A stretch of DNA of 35,625 nt from an uncultured Lachnospiraceae bacterium (lineage in GTDB: Bacteria; Bacillota; Clostridia; Lachnospirales; Lachnospiraceae): the NCBI GenBank assembly GCA_910586555.1, contig CAJUJY010000035.1, positions 1 through 35,625 of the forward strand. The letters are read 5' to 3'. A model generated the notes under the pieces. It was not told where the DNA came from. It saw nothing but the letters and a program-made list of their open reading frames with translations, and did not search any database. A program made the position numbers and the translations under genes. Shown one piece after another: positions 7,829-15,438 of the stretch (position 1 is its first letter; each line of letters starts with the position of its first letter).

Positions 7829-8227
7829 TTAGTCTGCTAAACCCTTTTTATTATCAGGGCCAGGCGTTGTAACTATTATTTTTTCTGGTGCTATAATCAA
7901 TGCTCCTTTTGCAGTTGCAGCACCTTTAAACATTTCTTCCACCATTTTCTTAAATTTATCTACAACAGCACCCTCTGTTATTTAGGCAGCAGTTCCTTTA
8001 ACCTGGTATCCCTCAAGGCTTGTGGCATCAGAAACTGAAACTGCAATTTTACCATTTTCCTTAATATTTGCCAGTGTTGTTTCAAGGAATACATCACCCA
8101 CAACTAACATTCCATCTTCTGTAACATCTTTAAAAGCAACCGGAACAGCATTTGGTTCATCTGAATATGTTGCAAGATACCACAACTGTTCTTTTAAAAG
8201 CTTTTTAACATTTTCATTTAATACCAT
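7829..8227 (-). pseudogene. Pyridoxamine-5'-phosphate-oxidase-like protein, interrupted by one in-frame stop
   Basis: The intact part (81 residues from the ATG at 8227) is the FMN-binding split-barrel half of a small pyridoxamine 5'-phosphate oxidase-like protein (LWYLATYSDEPNAVPV, then GDVFLETTLANIKENGKIAVSV). A TAA at 7984-7982 ends it after VKGTAA. The same frame continues for 50 more sense codons (starting ITEGAVVDKFKKMVEEMF) to a TAA at 7831-7829, which restores a normal length of about 130 residues. Homologues usually have Tyr where the stop lies, so one base change (TAC/TAT to TAA) explains it. GGAGGG precedes the start, so the 5' signals are intact. Alternatives are a sequencing error or a functional short form. 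Confidence 0.8.
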
Positions 8228-8340
8228 AACTTTTCCCTCCGTTTTTATAAAATATAAATTATTAAAAGCCCTGCCTGGACAGGATTTACAGGGATTATAT
8301 ATAAATTGCTTTAAAAATGGAAGATGTTTTTAAATTTATT

Positions 8341-8366
8341 AGTAACTATTAAATTTAATAGTTACT
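8341..8366. promoter_or_regulatory. 26-bp perfect palindrome, probable HxlR operator
   Basis: AGTAACTATTAAA is followed at once by its exact reverse complement. The last base is the first base of the -35 box of the HxlR gene, and the palindrome lies between that gene and the divergent oxidase gene. HxlR-family regulators bind such sites as winged-helix dimers, so auto-repression and control of the divergent gene are likely. Confidence 0.7.
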
Positions 8367-8394
8367 TGTACTTTAAAAGAAACGGCACTATAAT
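8366..8394 (+). promoter_or_regulatory. Promoter of the HxlR-family gene
   Basis: TTGTAC (8366-8371), a 17-base spacer and a consensus TATAAT (8389-8394), 36 bases before the start codon. The palindrome at 8341-8366 abuts the -35 box, where a bound dimer would compete with or guide RNA polymerase. Confidence 0.8.
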
Positions 8395-8429
8395 ATAGGC
8401 AGGAAATAATAAAGGAGGCAGGAATTATA

Positions 8430-8801
8430 ATGTACCAGCGTAAGTTAGAACAGGATATCCGCTGTCCGCTGGAATACGGGCTTGGTATATTTGGCGGCAA
8501 ATGGAACTCCAGGATTATCTGTGTACTGGCAGCAAAAAAAGTCTTACGTTATAACCAGTTGCGCAAGGAAATGGGCAATATTACAGATGCTGTACTTGCC
8601 CAGGCTTTAAAAGAACTTGTTGCATATGGAATTATACTAAGGAAGTCCTATAATGAAATACCGCCCCGTGTAGAGTATTCATTATCTAAAAAGGGCCAGT
8701 CTGTAGTGCCAGTACTGCAAAGCATCTGCAAATGGGCAGGCATTTTTTATAAAGAAGATGCTAAAAATACTATGGTACACTGCCAGAAATGCAGCTATTA
8801 A
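8430..8801 (+). CDS. HxlR-family transcriptional regulator
   Basis: 123-residue winged-helix regulator of the HxlR (DUF24) family. It opens with the conserved Cys-Pro near residue 11 (IRCPLEYGLGIFGGKW). The LRYNQLRKEMGNI and DAVLAQALKELVAYG helices are the DNA-binding part, and RVEYSLSKKG is the wing. That Cys often acts as a redox or electrophile sensor in the family. The extra C-terminal HCQKCSY adds two Cys close together. It is followed at 35 bases by the NifX-like gene in the same direction and is divergent from the broken oxidase gene, its likely former target. Confidence 0.92.
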   Translation: MYQRKLEQDIRCPLEYGLGIFGGKWNSRIICVLAAKKVLRYNQLRKEMGNITDAVLAQALKELVAYGIILRKSYNEIPPRVEYSLSKKGQSVVPVLQSICKWAGIFYKEDAKNTMVHCQKCSY

Positions 8802-8835
8802 CTGTAATAACTAAAACATGAGAGGAGAAAAAGAA

Positions 8836-9243
8836 GTGAGAATAGCAGTAACTTATGAAGATGGGAATGTGTTCCAGCATTTTGGGCACACAGAACAGTT
8901 TAAAATTTATGATATTAGAGAAGGAAAGGTTACAGGAGAAGAAATTGCCGGGACAGAGGGCTCTGGCCACGGTGCACTTGCAGGGTTTCTTAATCAAAAA
9001 CAGGCAGATGTGCTAATCTGCGGAGGCATTGGCAGAGGTGCATTAGATGCACTTGCAGAAGCAGGGATTGAAGTTTATGGAGGTGTTACAGGAAAAACAG
9101 ATACTGCCGTAGAAGAATTTCTTGCAGGAAACCTGGATTATAACCCTGATATACAATGCAGCCATCACGGAAGCTGCCACCATGAAGAAGGGGAATGTAA
9201 AGAAGATAAAAATGGCTGTGCTGGTAATGGAAGCTGCCATTAA
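8836..9243 (+). CDS. NifB/NifX-type cluster-binding family protein with His/Cys-rich tail
   Basis: The 135-residue protein has the small alpha/beta fold of dinitrogenase iron-molybdenum cofactor biosynthesis (NifX/NafY) proteins: RIAVTYEDGNVFQHFGHTEQF at the N-terminus and DVLICGGIGRGALDAL in the middle. No nitrogen-fixation gene is nearby, and such proteins are common in non-fixing anaerobes, with unclear roles. The last 26 residues carry six His or Cys pairs or singles (CSHHGSCHH, then GSCH), suggesting metal binding. The start is taken as the GTG at 8836 because AGAGGAG lies eight bases before it and homology begins at RIAV. An ATG at 8818 is possible but has no RBS. Confidence 0.82.
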   Translation: MRIAVTYEDGNVFQHFGHTEQFKIYDIREGKVTGEEIAGTEGSGHGALAGFLNQKQADVLICGGIGRGALDALAEAGIEVYGGVTGKTDTAVEEFLAGNLDYNPDIQCSHHGSCHHEEGECKEDKNGCAGNGSCH

Positions 9244-9270
9244 AATGTTTTATAATACAATATAAACCAG

Positions 9271-9311
9271 AAAAAAGGGCACTTATGCATTATACAGCAT
9301 AGGTGCTTTTT
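9271..9311 (+). terminator. Terminator of the hxlR-nifX-like unit
   Basis: AAAAAAGGGCACTTATGC (9271-9288) pairs with GCATAGGTGCTTTTT (9297-9311) with one mismatch. The T-run continues into TATATA. It works in both directions. Confidence 0.85.
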
Positions 9312-9375
9312 ATATATAACCAGTCTTTGTAAAGCAGCAGGATATATAAGTTTAAAGATATTTTATAAATTGGTA

Positions 9376-9404
9376 TTGACAACTATATAAAAAGCGTATA
9401 TACT
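9376..9404 (+). promoter_or_regulatory. Promoter of the GntR-ABC operon
   Basis: Consensus TTGACA (9376-9381), a 17-base spacer and TATACT (9399-9404). This is the best vegetative promoter in the window. Confidence 0.9.
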
Positions 9405-9424
9405 GTACTTATCATATAAGTACA
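9404..9424. promoter_or_regulatory. Inverted-repeat operator, probable GntR binding site
   Basis: TGTACTTAT and ATAAGTACA flank a 3-base CAT centre, starting at the last base of the -10 box and covering the expected transcription start. YtrA-type GntR repressors usually control their own operon from such a site, so autorepression is expected. Confidence 0.7.
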
Positions 9425-9466
9425 CATAGTACAGAAAGCACACATGCCGCAAAAGGAGGTGTGTAA

Positions 9467-9838
9467 ATGGAAATAATTATAAGCAACAGCAGCGGCCGTC
9501 CTATTTATGAACAGATTTGCATGCAGGTTAAAAGCATGGTTATGTCAGGGACTTTATCTGCGGGTGAAGCCCTGCCATCTATGAGGGCACTGGCAAAAGA
9601 TTTACATATAAGTGTAATTACTGTACAAAGAGCTTATGAAGACCTGGCACGTGACGGTTTTATAGAAACTGTATCTGGTAAAGGAAGTTTTGTTGCAAGC
9701 CAGAATAAAGAATTTATAAAAGAAGAACAGCTCCGGGAAATAGAGGGGCTTCTTAGTAAGGCAGCACAAGCTGGCAGGACAAACGGGGTAAGTTATGATG
9801 AAATGGCAGGAATACTTAAAATGTTTTATGAAGAATAA
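9467..9838 (+). CDS. GntR-family (YtrA-type) regulator
   Basis: 123 residues: the GntR winged helix (PIYEQICMQVKSMVMSGTL, then LPSMRALAKDLHISVITVQRAYEDL, about residues 8-70, ending in the GSFVA wing) and a short C-terminal helix pair of YtrA type instead of a large effector domain. Such regulators sit first in operons for ABC exporters of peptide antibiotics or cell-wall-active compounds and act as repressors. An AAAGGAGGTG ribosome site precedes the ATG. The ABC genes follow directly. Confidence 0.93.
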   Translation: MEIIISNSSGRPIYEQICMQVKSMVMSGTLSAGEALPSMRALAKDLHISVITVQRAYEDLARDGFIETVSGKGSFVASQNKEFIKEEQLREIEGLLSKAAQAGRTNGVSYDEMAGILKMFYEE

Positions 9839-9912
9839 ACAGGTATAAAACCATATACCATAGTTTTTTATAATATATGCATGGCAGGCTTTGTAAAGAA
9901 TGGAGGATTATT

Positions 9913-10770
9913 ATGGAAGAAAACAGTATTTTAGTAAAAGATTTATGTAAAAAGTTTGATGGTTTTTTATTAGACCATGTTTCATTCCATGTGCCTAAAG
10001 GAAGCATTACAGGCTTTATCGGGGAAAACGGGGCTGGAAAAAGCACAACAATTAACCTTTTGCTTAATAATATTAAAAAAGACAGCGGACAGGTTTATAT
10101 ATTTGGCAGGGAGCATACAGAAAACAAAATAAAATCTGGTATTGGTGTTGTATTTGACGAATGTAATTTTAATGATGTATTTACAACAAAGGATATAGAA
10201 AAAATCATGTCAGGTGTATATAAAACATGGGACAGCAGTTTCTTTAACTACTATATTAAAGAATTTAAAATACCACAGGGACAGCAGATTTCTTCATTTT
10301 CAAAGGGAATGAAAATGAAACTTTCAATTATCTGTGCAATGGCACACAAACCAGAACTTTTAATTCTTGATGAAGCAACTACAGGGCTTGATCCCGTTGT
10401 ACGTGATGAAATACTGGACTTATTCCTGGAATTTATACAAGATGAAAAGTGTTCTGTCTTCTTTTCATCGCATATAACATCAGATATACAGAAAATTGCT
10501 GATTATGTAGTATTAATACATAAAGGGAAAATTATTTTTGAAGAAAAAAAGGATGACCTTGTTTATAATTATGGAATTTTAAAATGTAGTAAAGAAAAGT
10601 TTAATTCTATTTCCAAAGATGATTATGTTAAGTACAAGGAAACAAATTTAAGCATGGAATGTCTGGTATGTAACAAAGAGAAAGCAAAACAAAAGTATAA
10701 AAATTTTATTGTTGATAATGCAACACTTGAAGATATTATGCTGTTTTATGTTAAAGGAGGCAAAGCATGA
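9913..10770 (+). CDS. ABC transporter ATP-binding protein
   Basis: 285 residues. Walker A GENGAGKST is near 38-46. The signature motif is degenerate, SSFSKGM in place of LSGGQ. Walker B LLILDEATTGLDP and the H-loop SSHI follow. A C-terminal extension of about 80 residues, as in YtrB/BcrA-like ATPases, completes it. It pairs with the permease that starts in its stop codon (ATGA overlap). The start at 9913 has GGAGG at 9902-9906; the longer frame to 9877 has no RBS. The substrate is unknown; the YtrA-type regulator suggests envelope stress or antimicrobial peptides. Confidence 0.92.
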   Translation: MEENSILVKDLCKKFDGFLLDHVSFHVPKGSITGFIGENGAGKSTTINLLLNNIKKDSGQVYIFGREHTENKIKSGIGVVFDECNFNDVFTTKDIEKIMSGVYKTWDSSFFNYYIKEFKIPQGQQISSFSKGMKMKLSIICAMAHKPELLILDEATTGLDPVVRDEILDLFLEFIQDEKCSVFFSSHITSDIQKIADYVVLIHKGKIIFEEKKDDLVYNYGILKCSKEKFNSISKDDYVKYKETNLSMECLVCNKEKAKQKYKNFIVDNATLEDIMLFYVKGGKA

Positions 10771-11405
10771 GAGGATTAATTTATAAAGAAATGGCAGTTT
10801 TTTTTAAAAGCCTGGATAAAAAAGTTATTTTACTTGCAATTTTTGCAGCAGTTTTAATATTGTATAACAAAAATACAAATATATATGCAGGAATACTGCT
10901 TTCAGTAATGTCCGCAGCAACAATAGGTTTACAAAATACTATAAGTTTTATGGGAGATGAAAAAACTGGCTGGAAAAAGTACCAGATGGCAATGCCTGTA
11001 AATGGTTTCCTTGTTGTAACAAGCAAGTATATTTCAGTTGTATTAACATTAGTATTAAGCCTTGCATCAAGCATTTTATTTAATGTTGTAACAGGTGTTA
11101 TATCTGGCAGTTTTAATATTATGTTCTTCGGGCTGTCGGCTGCATTATCTATAATTATACCGTTATCCCTTAATGCAATATGCCTTCCTGTTACATACTG
11201 GTTTGGGTATGGGCAGACCCAGGTTGTATGGGTTATCATAACGCTTGTTACAGCAGGGTTTGTTAAATATATAGAAAAAGGGCAAGGCATGGACATTATT
11301 AATGGAAACTGGATTACTGGCATGGTTATGGCAGTTATTGCATCCGTTGTCCTTTTTGCAGTTTCAATAGCAGTAAGCATACCAGGATATGAACGCAGAA
11401 AATAA
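10767..11405 (+). CDS. ABC-2 type permease subunit
   Basis: 212 residues with about six hydrophobic segments (near 20-40, 41-60, 85-110, 115-140, 145-165 and 180-203) and an ABC-2 transporter pattern. After the first helices comes GDEKTGWKKYQMAMPVNG, the cytosolic loop typical of this family. It overlaps the ATPase gene by four bases and completes a simple one-ATPase, one-permease exporter under the GntR gene. Confidence 0.88.
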   Translation: MRGLIYKEMAVFFKSLDKKVILLAIFAAVLILYNKNTNIYAGILLSVMSAATIGLQNTISFMGDEKTGWKKYQMAMPVNGFLVVTSKYISVVLTLVLSLASSILFNVVTGVISGSFNIMFFGLSAALSIIIPLSLNAICLPVTYWFGYGQTQVVWVIITLVTAGFVKYIEKGQGMDIINGNWITGMVMAVIASVVLFAVSIAVSIPGYERRK

Positions 11406-11496
11406 ATAAAAGACTTTATAAAAGCAGATATCTGCAATATGCATTGCAGGCAGTTAAAGGTTCCAAGCAGCCAAAGATTTTAAACAATCAAATATT

Positions 11497-11523
11497 GCGG
11501 GCAGACATTAGCTGCCTGCCCGC
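11497..11523. terminator. Hairpin between convergent ABC permease and DUF2680-type genes
   Basis: GCGGGCAG (11497-11504) pairs with CTGCCCGC (11516-11523) around an 11-base loop. TGGTTTTAG follows on the plus side and AATATTTGATTGTTT on the minus side. It probably serves both genes with modest efficiency. Confidence 0.6.
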
Positions 11524-11562
11524 TGGTTTTAGACAATAAGGCAGTTCCTGCTTTTATTACTG

Positions 11563-12054
11563 TTAAGGAAGCACACGGCGGCAGTATCCCTGGCCTTTGC
11601 CATAGCCCTTTCCATAACCTTGCCCTTTGCCATAGCCTTGTCCCTGGCCTTGCCCCTTGCCCTGGCCATAGCCACATCCATAACCACAGTTTCCGTTATA
11701 CCTGCCATAACCGTCACCGTCACATGCAGCCTGGTTTTCTTTTATTGCAGCAAGGATTTTATCTGCTTCTTTTTGTGTAAGATACCCGTTTTTAACATCT
11801 TTTTCCAGGTTTTTTTCTTTAAGTTCCAGGCATTCTGCTTTAAATTCCTTTAATACTCCGTTTTCTTTGGCAATTTTACCATAAGTTTTTCCTGTTTCAA
11901 GTTTTTCGTTTATTACATCTTTGACACTTTTGCCTGTAAGGCGTGCCACAATGCTTGCAGGTGTTTCACCGCCTGCTGCCATTATATTAGCAGGTACAGC
12001 AAATGTAAACAGTAAAGCTGCCAGTAAAAATAAGAGAAATTTTGGTTTTTTCAT
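11563..12054 (-). CDS. Secreted DUF2680-type protein with Gly/Tyr/Lys/Gln repeat tail
   Basis: 163 residues. The signal peptide is at 1-27 (KKPKFLLFLLAALLFTF, cleavage likely after NIMAA). A helical DUF2680-like region at about 30-108 follows (ASIVARLTGKSVKDVINEKLETGKTYG, then LTQKEADKILAAIKEN). The tail at 113-157 is low-complexity, made of GYG, GQG and GKG units with three Cys. DUF2680 proteins are exported and of unknown function. The start has a perfect AAGGAGGT. The gene is divergent from a two-component system whose sensor has a similar Gly-rich loop, so it may be a target or accessory of that system. Confidence 0.8.
   Translation of the reverse strand: MKKPKFLLFLLAALLFTFAVPANIMAAGGETPASIVARLTGKSVKDVINEKLETGKTYGKIAKENGVLKEFKAECLELKEKNLEKDVKNGYLTQKEADKILAAIKENQAACDGDGYGRYNGNCGYGCGYGQGKGQGQGQGYGKGQGYGKGYGKGQGYCRRVLP
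11584..11718 (-). repeat. Degenerate short tandem repeats coding the Gly-rich tail
   Basis: Imperfect 6- to 18-base units (GGYTAYGGCAAAGG-like on the coding strand) encode alternating GYG, GKG and GQG. Copy number in such a repeat can vary between strains by slippage, changing tail length without shifting the frame. Confidence 0.7.
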
Positions 12055-12077
12055 AATTATTACCTCCTTGGTTTGTT

Positions 12078-12097
12078 TTATTGTATCTATACAATAA
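12078..12097. promoter_or_regulatory. Inverted repeat between the DUF2680-type gene and the two-component genes
   Basis: TTATTGTAT and ATACAATAA are separated by CT, a perfect 20-base inverted repeat about 24 bases upstream of the DUF2680-type start. It could be an operator or a -10 region overlapping an operator (TGTATAGAT on the minus strand). Binding by the adjacent OmpR-type regulator is possible, but these more often use direct repeats. Confidence 0.4.
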
Positions 12098-12222
12098 TTT
12101 CCAGATATGGCGTAATTGTGTTTTTTTATGTACGTTTTTATGCTAAAATAATTAGAAAGATAGAAGAAAAAACATAATTAATACATATATAATACGAATA
12201 ATAGAAAGGGGGCATTGTTTTT

Positions 12223-12918
12223 ATGGGTAAGATTTTAATTGCAGATGATAATATACAGATTACAAAAATTTTAAGTGAATTTGCAAAAAAAGAAGGTTTT
12301 GAACCAGTAACAGCCCATGATGGTGATGAAACAATACAATTATTTAAAAATGGGCAGTTTGAAATTGTACTGCTTGATGTTATGATGCCAAAAAAAGACG
12401 GTTTTGAAGTATGCCGTGAAATACGGAGGGAATCAAATGTCCCAGTTATTATGATAACAGCAAGGGGAGAGGACTTTGAGCGTATTATGGGGCTTGATAT
12501 TGGTGCAGATGATTATATTGTAAAACCTTTTTCGGGAGGTGAAGTAATGGCACGTGTAAGAGCTGTTTTAAGACGTTTTGGCACAACACCCAAAAATGCC
12601 ATGGACACCCTTTTATATGGCAGCCTTTCAGTCTGCCTTGAGAGCGGCTTTGTTTCAGTTTCTGGCACACAGGTTACACTTACTAAAAAAGAACTGGAAA
12701 TTTTATGGCTTTTACTGGAAAATAAAGAGAAAATATTTTCCAGGGATAACCTTTTAAACAGCATATGGGGATATGATTATTATGGTGATAACCGTACTGT
12801 GGACAGCCATATAAAAAGGCTGCGTGCAAAGCTTGATGTGGTGCCGCACCCGGACTGGCAGATTAAGACTATATGGGGCATGGGTTATAAATTTGAAGGG
12901 AAATTAAATGAAGTATAA
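12223..12918 (+). CDS. OmpR-family response regulator
   Basis: 231 residues. The receiver domain at 1-115 has the acidic pair Asp8-Asp9, the phosphorylation site Asp52 (VLLDVMMPKKDG), Thr79 and Lys101 (VKPF). The winged-helix output domain at about 130-226 has the RTVDSHIKRLRAKL recognition helix. A GGGGG ribosome site lies about 11 bases upstream. The next gene, its histidine kinase, overlaps by 11 bases. No strong promoter is seen: an extended -10-like TGCTAAAAT lies at 12141-12149 without a good -35, which fits activation by a regulator. Confidence 0.95.
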   Translation: MGKILIADDNIQITKILSEFAKKEGFEPVTAHDGDETIQLFKNGQFEIVLLDVMMPKKDGFEVCREIRRESNVPVIMITARGEDFERIMGLDIGADDYIVKPFSGGEVMARVRAVLRRFGTTPKNAMDTLLYGSLSVCLESGFVSVSGTQVTLTKKELEILWLLLENKEKIFSRDNLLNSIWGYDYYGDNRTVDSHIKRLRAKLDVVPHPDWQIKTIWGMGYKFEGKLNEV

Positions 12919-14371
12919 AATTACAAAGAGGCTTATTGGGTATTTCTCCGCCGTTTTACTGCTTTTTGCAGTTATTACCGGGGTTTTATTCCAGGCTTTA
13001 TTTACAATACATACTGCAAACCTGCACAAACAGGAATTAAGAGAACGTGCACTTTCCATTGCAGGTACTTTATCACAGTTTAAACAGACAGGCAGTTACG
13101 GGCGCGGGCATGGCATGGGTGGCGGATATGGCGCTTATTTAAAGTTTATAGATGAAATTGCCATGAGCAAAGCCTGGCTTTTGGATAAAGAAGCACAAAA
13201 CGTAGAAACAGGACACAGGCAGGCTTCATTTTCTAGTGACGGGCTGCCAGAAGGGGCAGAGGAAATAGTAGAACAGATATTTAAAGAGGAAACAGGATGT
13301 ATACAAAAGTCAAACTTAATGCCAGGTATTTCCTCTGTAACAACAGGAGTGCCTGTAAAAGATGAAAATGGAAGTATATTTGCAGTGCTTTTACTTCACA
13401 GTTCCATAAAAGGAATGGAACAGGCACAGCACGATGGAATTATTATCCTTTTATTCTGTATTTTAGCAGCACTTGCATTTGCAACAGTACTTTCCATACT
13501 TCTGGCACGCCGTTTTATAAAACCTTTACGGATAATGTATAATGTAACAGGGCAGATTATGGAAGGGAATTACCAGATAAGGACAGGAATTAAACAAAAT
13601 GACGAAACAGGAACACTTGCACGCAATATTGATGAACTGTCAGTACGTCTTTCTAAAGCAATGGAAGAGAGAAAAAAGTTTGATAAAATGCGCCAGGACT
13701 TTATCTCTAATATTTCACATGAGTTAAGGACACCTGTTACTGTAATTAAAGGTTCGCTTGAGGTACTTTATGAAGGGCTTGTTACTAGCCCGGAAGAAGT
13801 AAAAGAATACTGCTGCCAGATGCTTGCAGATATTTCACATTTGCAAAGGCTTGTAAATGATTTATTAGAACTTTCACGTTTGCAGAATACAGATTTTAAA
13901 ATAGAGAAAGTAAAAATAAACATTACAGATGTACTTTCTGAAACCGTGCGTTCCATGCAGCATGCGGCAGAAGGTAAAAATATAACTATAAATTTTGAAA
14001 AAAATGAAATCCCAGTTCCCTTTTATGGGGATTATGGAAGAATAAGGCAGATGTTTACAATTATACTTGATAACGCAATAAAATTTTCAATGCCCGGACA
14101 ATATGTAGATACCAGTATACAGGAAGAACCAGATAGTTTTGTTGTTATAATATCAGATTATGGAAAGGGCATACAAGATAAAGATATTCCATATATATTT
14201 GACCGGTTTTATAAGGAACAGTCCGGGGAAAACAAAAGCGGGAGCGGGCTTGGACTTTCTATAGCAAACCAGGTTGCCATAAGGCACGGCATAGAAATAA
14301 CATGTAAAAGCAAATACGGAAGCGGGACAAGTTTTTTATTTAAATTTAGTAAAACCTGCCAGCCTGGTTGA
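12908..14371 (+). CDS. Sensor histidine kinase with Gly-rich extracytoplasmic loop
   Basis: 487 residues. The first membrane helix is at about 10-34, an outer sensor region of about 140 residues follows, then a second helix at about 176-200, HAMP (201-252), the dimerisation/phosphoacceptor domain (His271 in SNISHELRTP) and the ATPase domain. The latter has the N box DNAIKF at 388-393, G1 DYGKGI at 417-422 and G2 GSGLGL at 445-450. All catalytic motifs look intact. The sensor region holds GSYGRGHGMGGGYGAY at 62-77, similar in composition to the tail of the divergent secreted protein. The ligand is unknown. Confidence 0.95.
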   Translation: MKYKITKRLIGYFSAVLLLFAVITGVLFQALFTIHTANLHKQELRERALSIAGTLSQFKQTGSYGRGHGMGGGYGAYLKFIDEIAMSKAWLLDKEAQNVETGHRQASFSSDGLPEGAEEIVEQIFKEETGCIQKSNLMPGISSVTTGVPVKDENGSIFAVLLLHSSIKGMEQAQHDGIIILLFCILAALAFATVLSILLARRFIKPLRIMYNVTGQIMEGNYQIRTGIKQNDETGTLARNIDELSVRLSKAMEERKKFDKMRQDFISNISHELRTPVTVIKGSLEVLYEGLVTSPEEVKEYCCQMLADISHLQRLVNDLLELSRLQNTDFKIEKVKINITDVLSETVRSMQHAAEGKNITINFEKNEIPVPFYGDYGRIRQMFTIILDNAIKFSMPGQYVDTSIQEEPDSFVVIISDYGKGIQDKDIPYIFDRFYKEQSGENKSGSGLGLSIANQVAIRHGIEITCKSKYGSGTSFLFKFSKTCQPG

Positions 14372-14456
14372 CTTTTTAGTGCTTAATGTTATGATTATAT
14401 AGAATTGCCAGGTTATTCTGGAATTTTTGCAGCAAAACAAAGCAGGGGGATTTATT

Positions 14457-15416
14457 ATGTATACAGAAAAAGACAATCTTGCATTTATATGGGAAGACTT
14501 TAATGGTGGTGCAAGGCTTTTACGTGTATATTCAGATATGCCAGGTGTAAGCATACCAGAGGAAATTAATGGAAGGAAGGTAGTTTCCATTGGGGCATAT
14601 TGTTTCTCTGGAGCTAATAAAACAGGCTATACAGAAACGGATATTCCATGTTTAAACCGGCTTTATGAATACTGTGGCAATAATGTTGAAAGCGTAATTC
14701 TTCCAGATACACTGGAAATAATAGAAGATAATGCATTTTATAACTGCCGTAAACTTGTACTGCTTGAAGCTGGTGCTGCTTTAAGGGAAACAGGAAGCGG
14801 CCTGTTTATGAACTGTACATGTTTTACAAAGCTTTATTTACGGCAGAAGGCAGATATGCCTGGAGGCCTTAAACAAATAGTAAGCCGTATAAGCAGCCAT
14901 CTTGATGTATATTTTTATGATAAAGAGAAAATACATGCAATGCTTGTATTTCCAGAATACACAGAATCATATGATGAGATTGCCCCTGCGCATATATTTG
15001 GCAGGAATATTACAGGTGAAGGGTTCCGGGCAAGGCAGTGTTTTAATGGCAGGGTTTTTGACTTTAAACAATATGATAAAATATTTTATAAAGCTTCGGC
15101 AGAAGAAAGTGTAAGTGTTATATATAAAATGGCACTTGGAAGGCTTATATACCCTTTTATGCTTGAAGATATGCATAGAAAACAGTATGAGGAGTATATT
15201 AAATGCCACCAGGAAAAAATTATGGGAATACTGGCAGCAGAAAGAGGGCTTGAAGCCCTGTATTTTATGTGCAGTAACAGGTATGCAGATGCTAATGGTA
15301 TTGCAAATGCAGCGTCTAAAGCTTTACAATCTGGCTGGAGTGAAGGTGTGGCAAGCCTTTTAAAGTGGAAGCACGAATTTATAAAAAATGCAAGGGAAAA
15401 AAGGTATAAATTTTAA
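14457..15416 (+). CDS. BspA-type leucine-rich-repeat protein
   Basis: 319 residues. The first half has LRR_5/BspA-type repeats: GVSIPEEINGRKVVSIGAYC, VESVILPDTLEIIEDNAF and the next unit CRKLVLLEAGAAL. There is no signal peptide, so it is cytosolic. The second half is helical, with a cluster of MLEDMHRKQYEEYIKCHQEK and no domain I recognise. The ATG at 14457 has AGGGGGA six bases upstream. It is the first gene of a tight run with the vWA, AAA and JAMM genes and may act as their substrate-recognition or scaffold part. That role is inference from position only. Confidence 0.75.
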   Translation: MYTEKDNLAFIWEDFNGGARLLRVYSDMPGVSIPEEINGRKVVSIGAYCFSGANKTGYTETDIPCLNRLYEYCGNNVESVILPDTLEIIEDNAFYNCRKLVLLEAGAALRETGSGLFMNCTCFTKLYLRQKADMPGGLKQIVSRISSHLDVYFYDKEKIHAMLVFPEYTESYDEIAPAHIFGRNITGEGFRARQCFNGRVFDFKQYDKIFYKASAEESVSVIYKMALGRLIYPFMLEDMHRKQYEEYIKCHQEKIMGILAAERGLEALYFMCSNRYADANGIANAASKALQSGWSEGVASLLKWKHEFIKNAREKRYKF

Positions 15417-15438
15417 ACATACAGAAAGGCATGGTTTT

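Noticed and set aside
11481..11853. Alternative ORFs in the Gly-rich region of the DUF2680-type gene
   Set aside because: The repetitive GC-richer DNA gives open frames on both strands. Only the 11563-12054 frame has a signal peptide, a ribosome site and a family-like helical domain.
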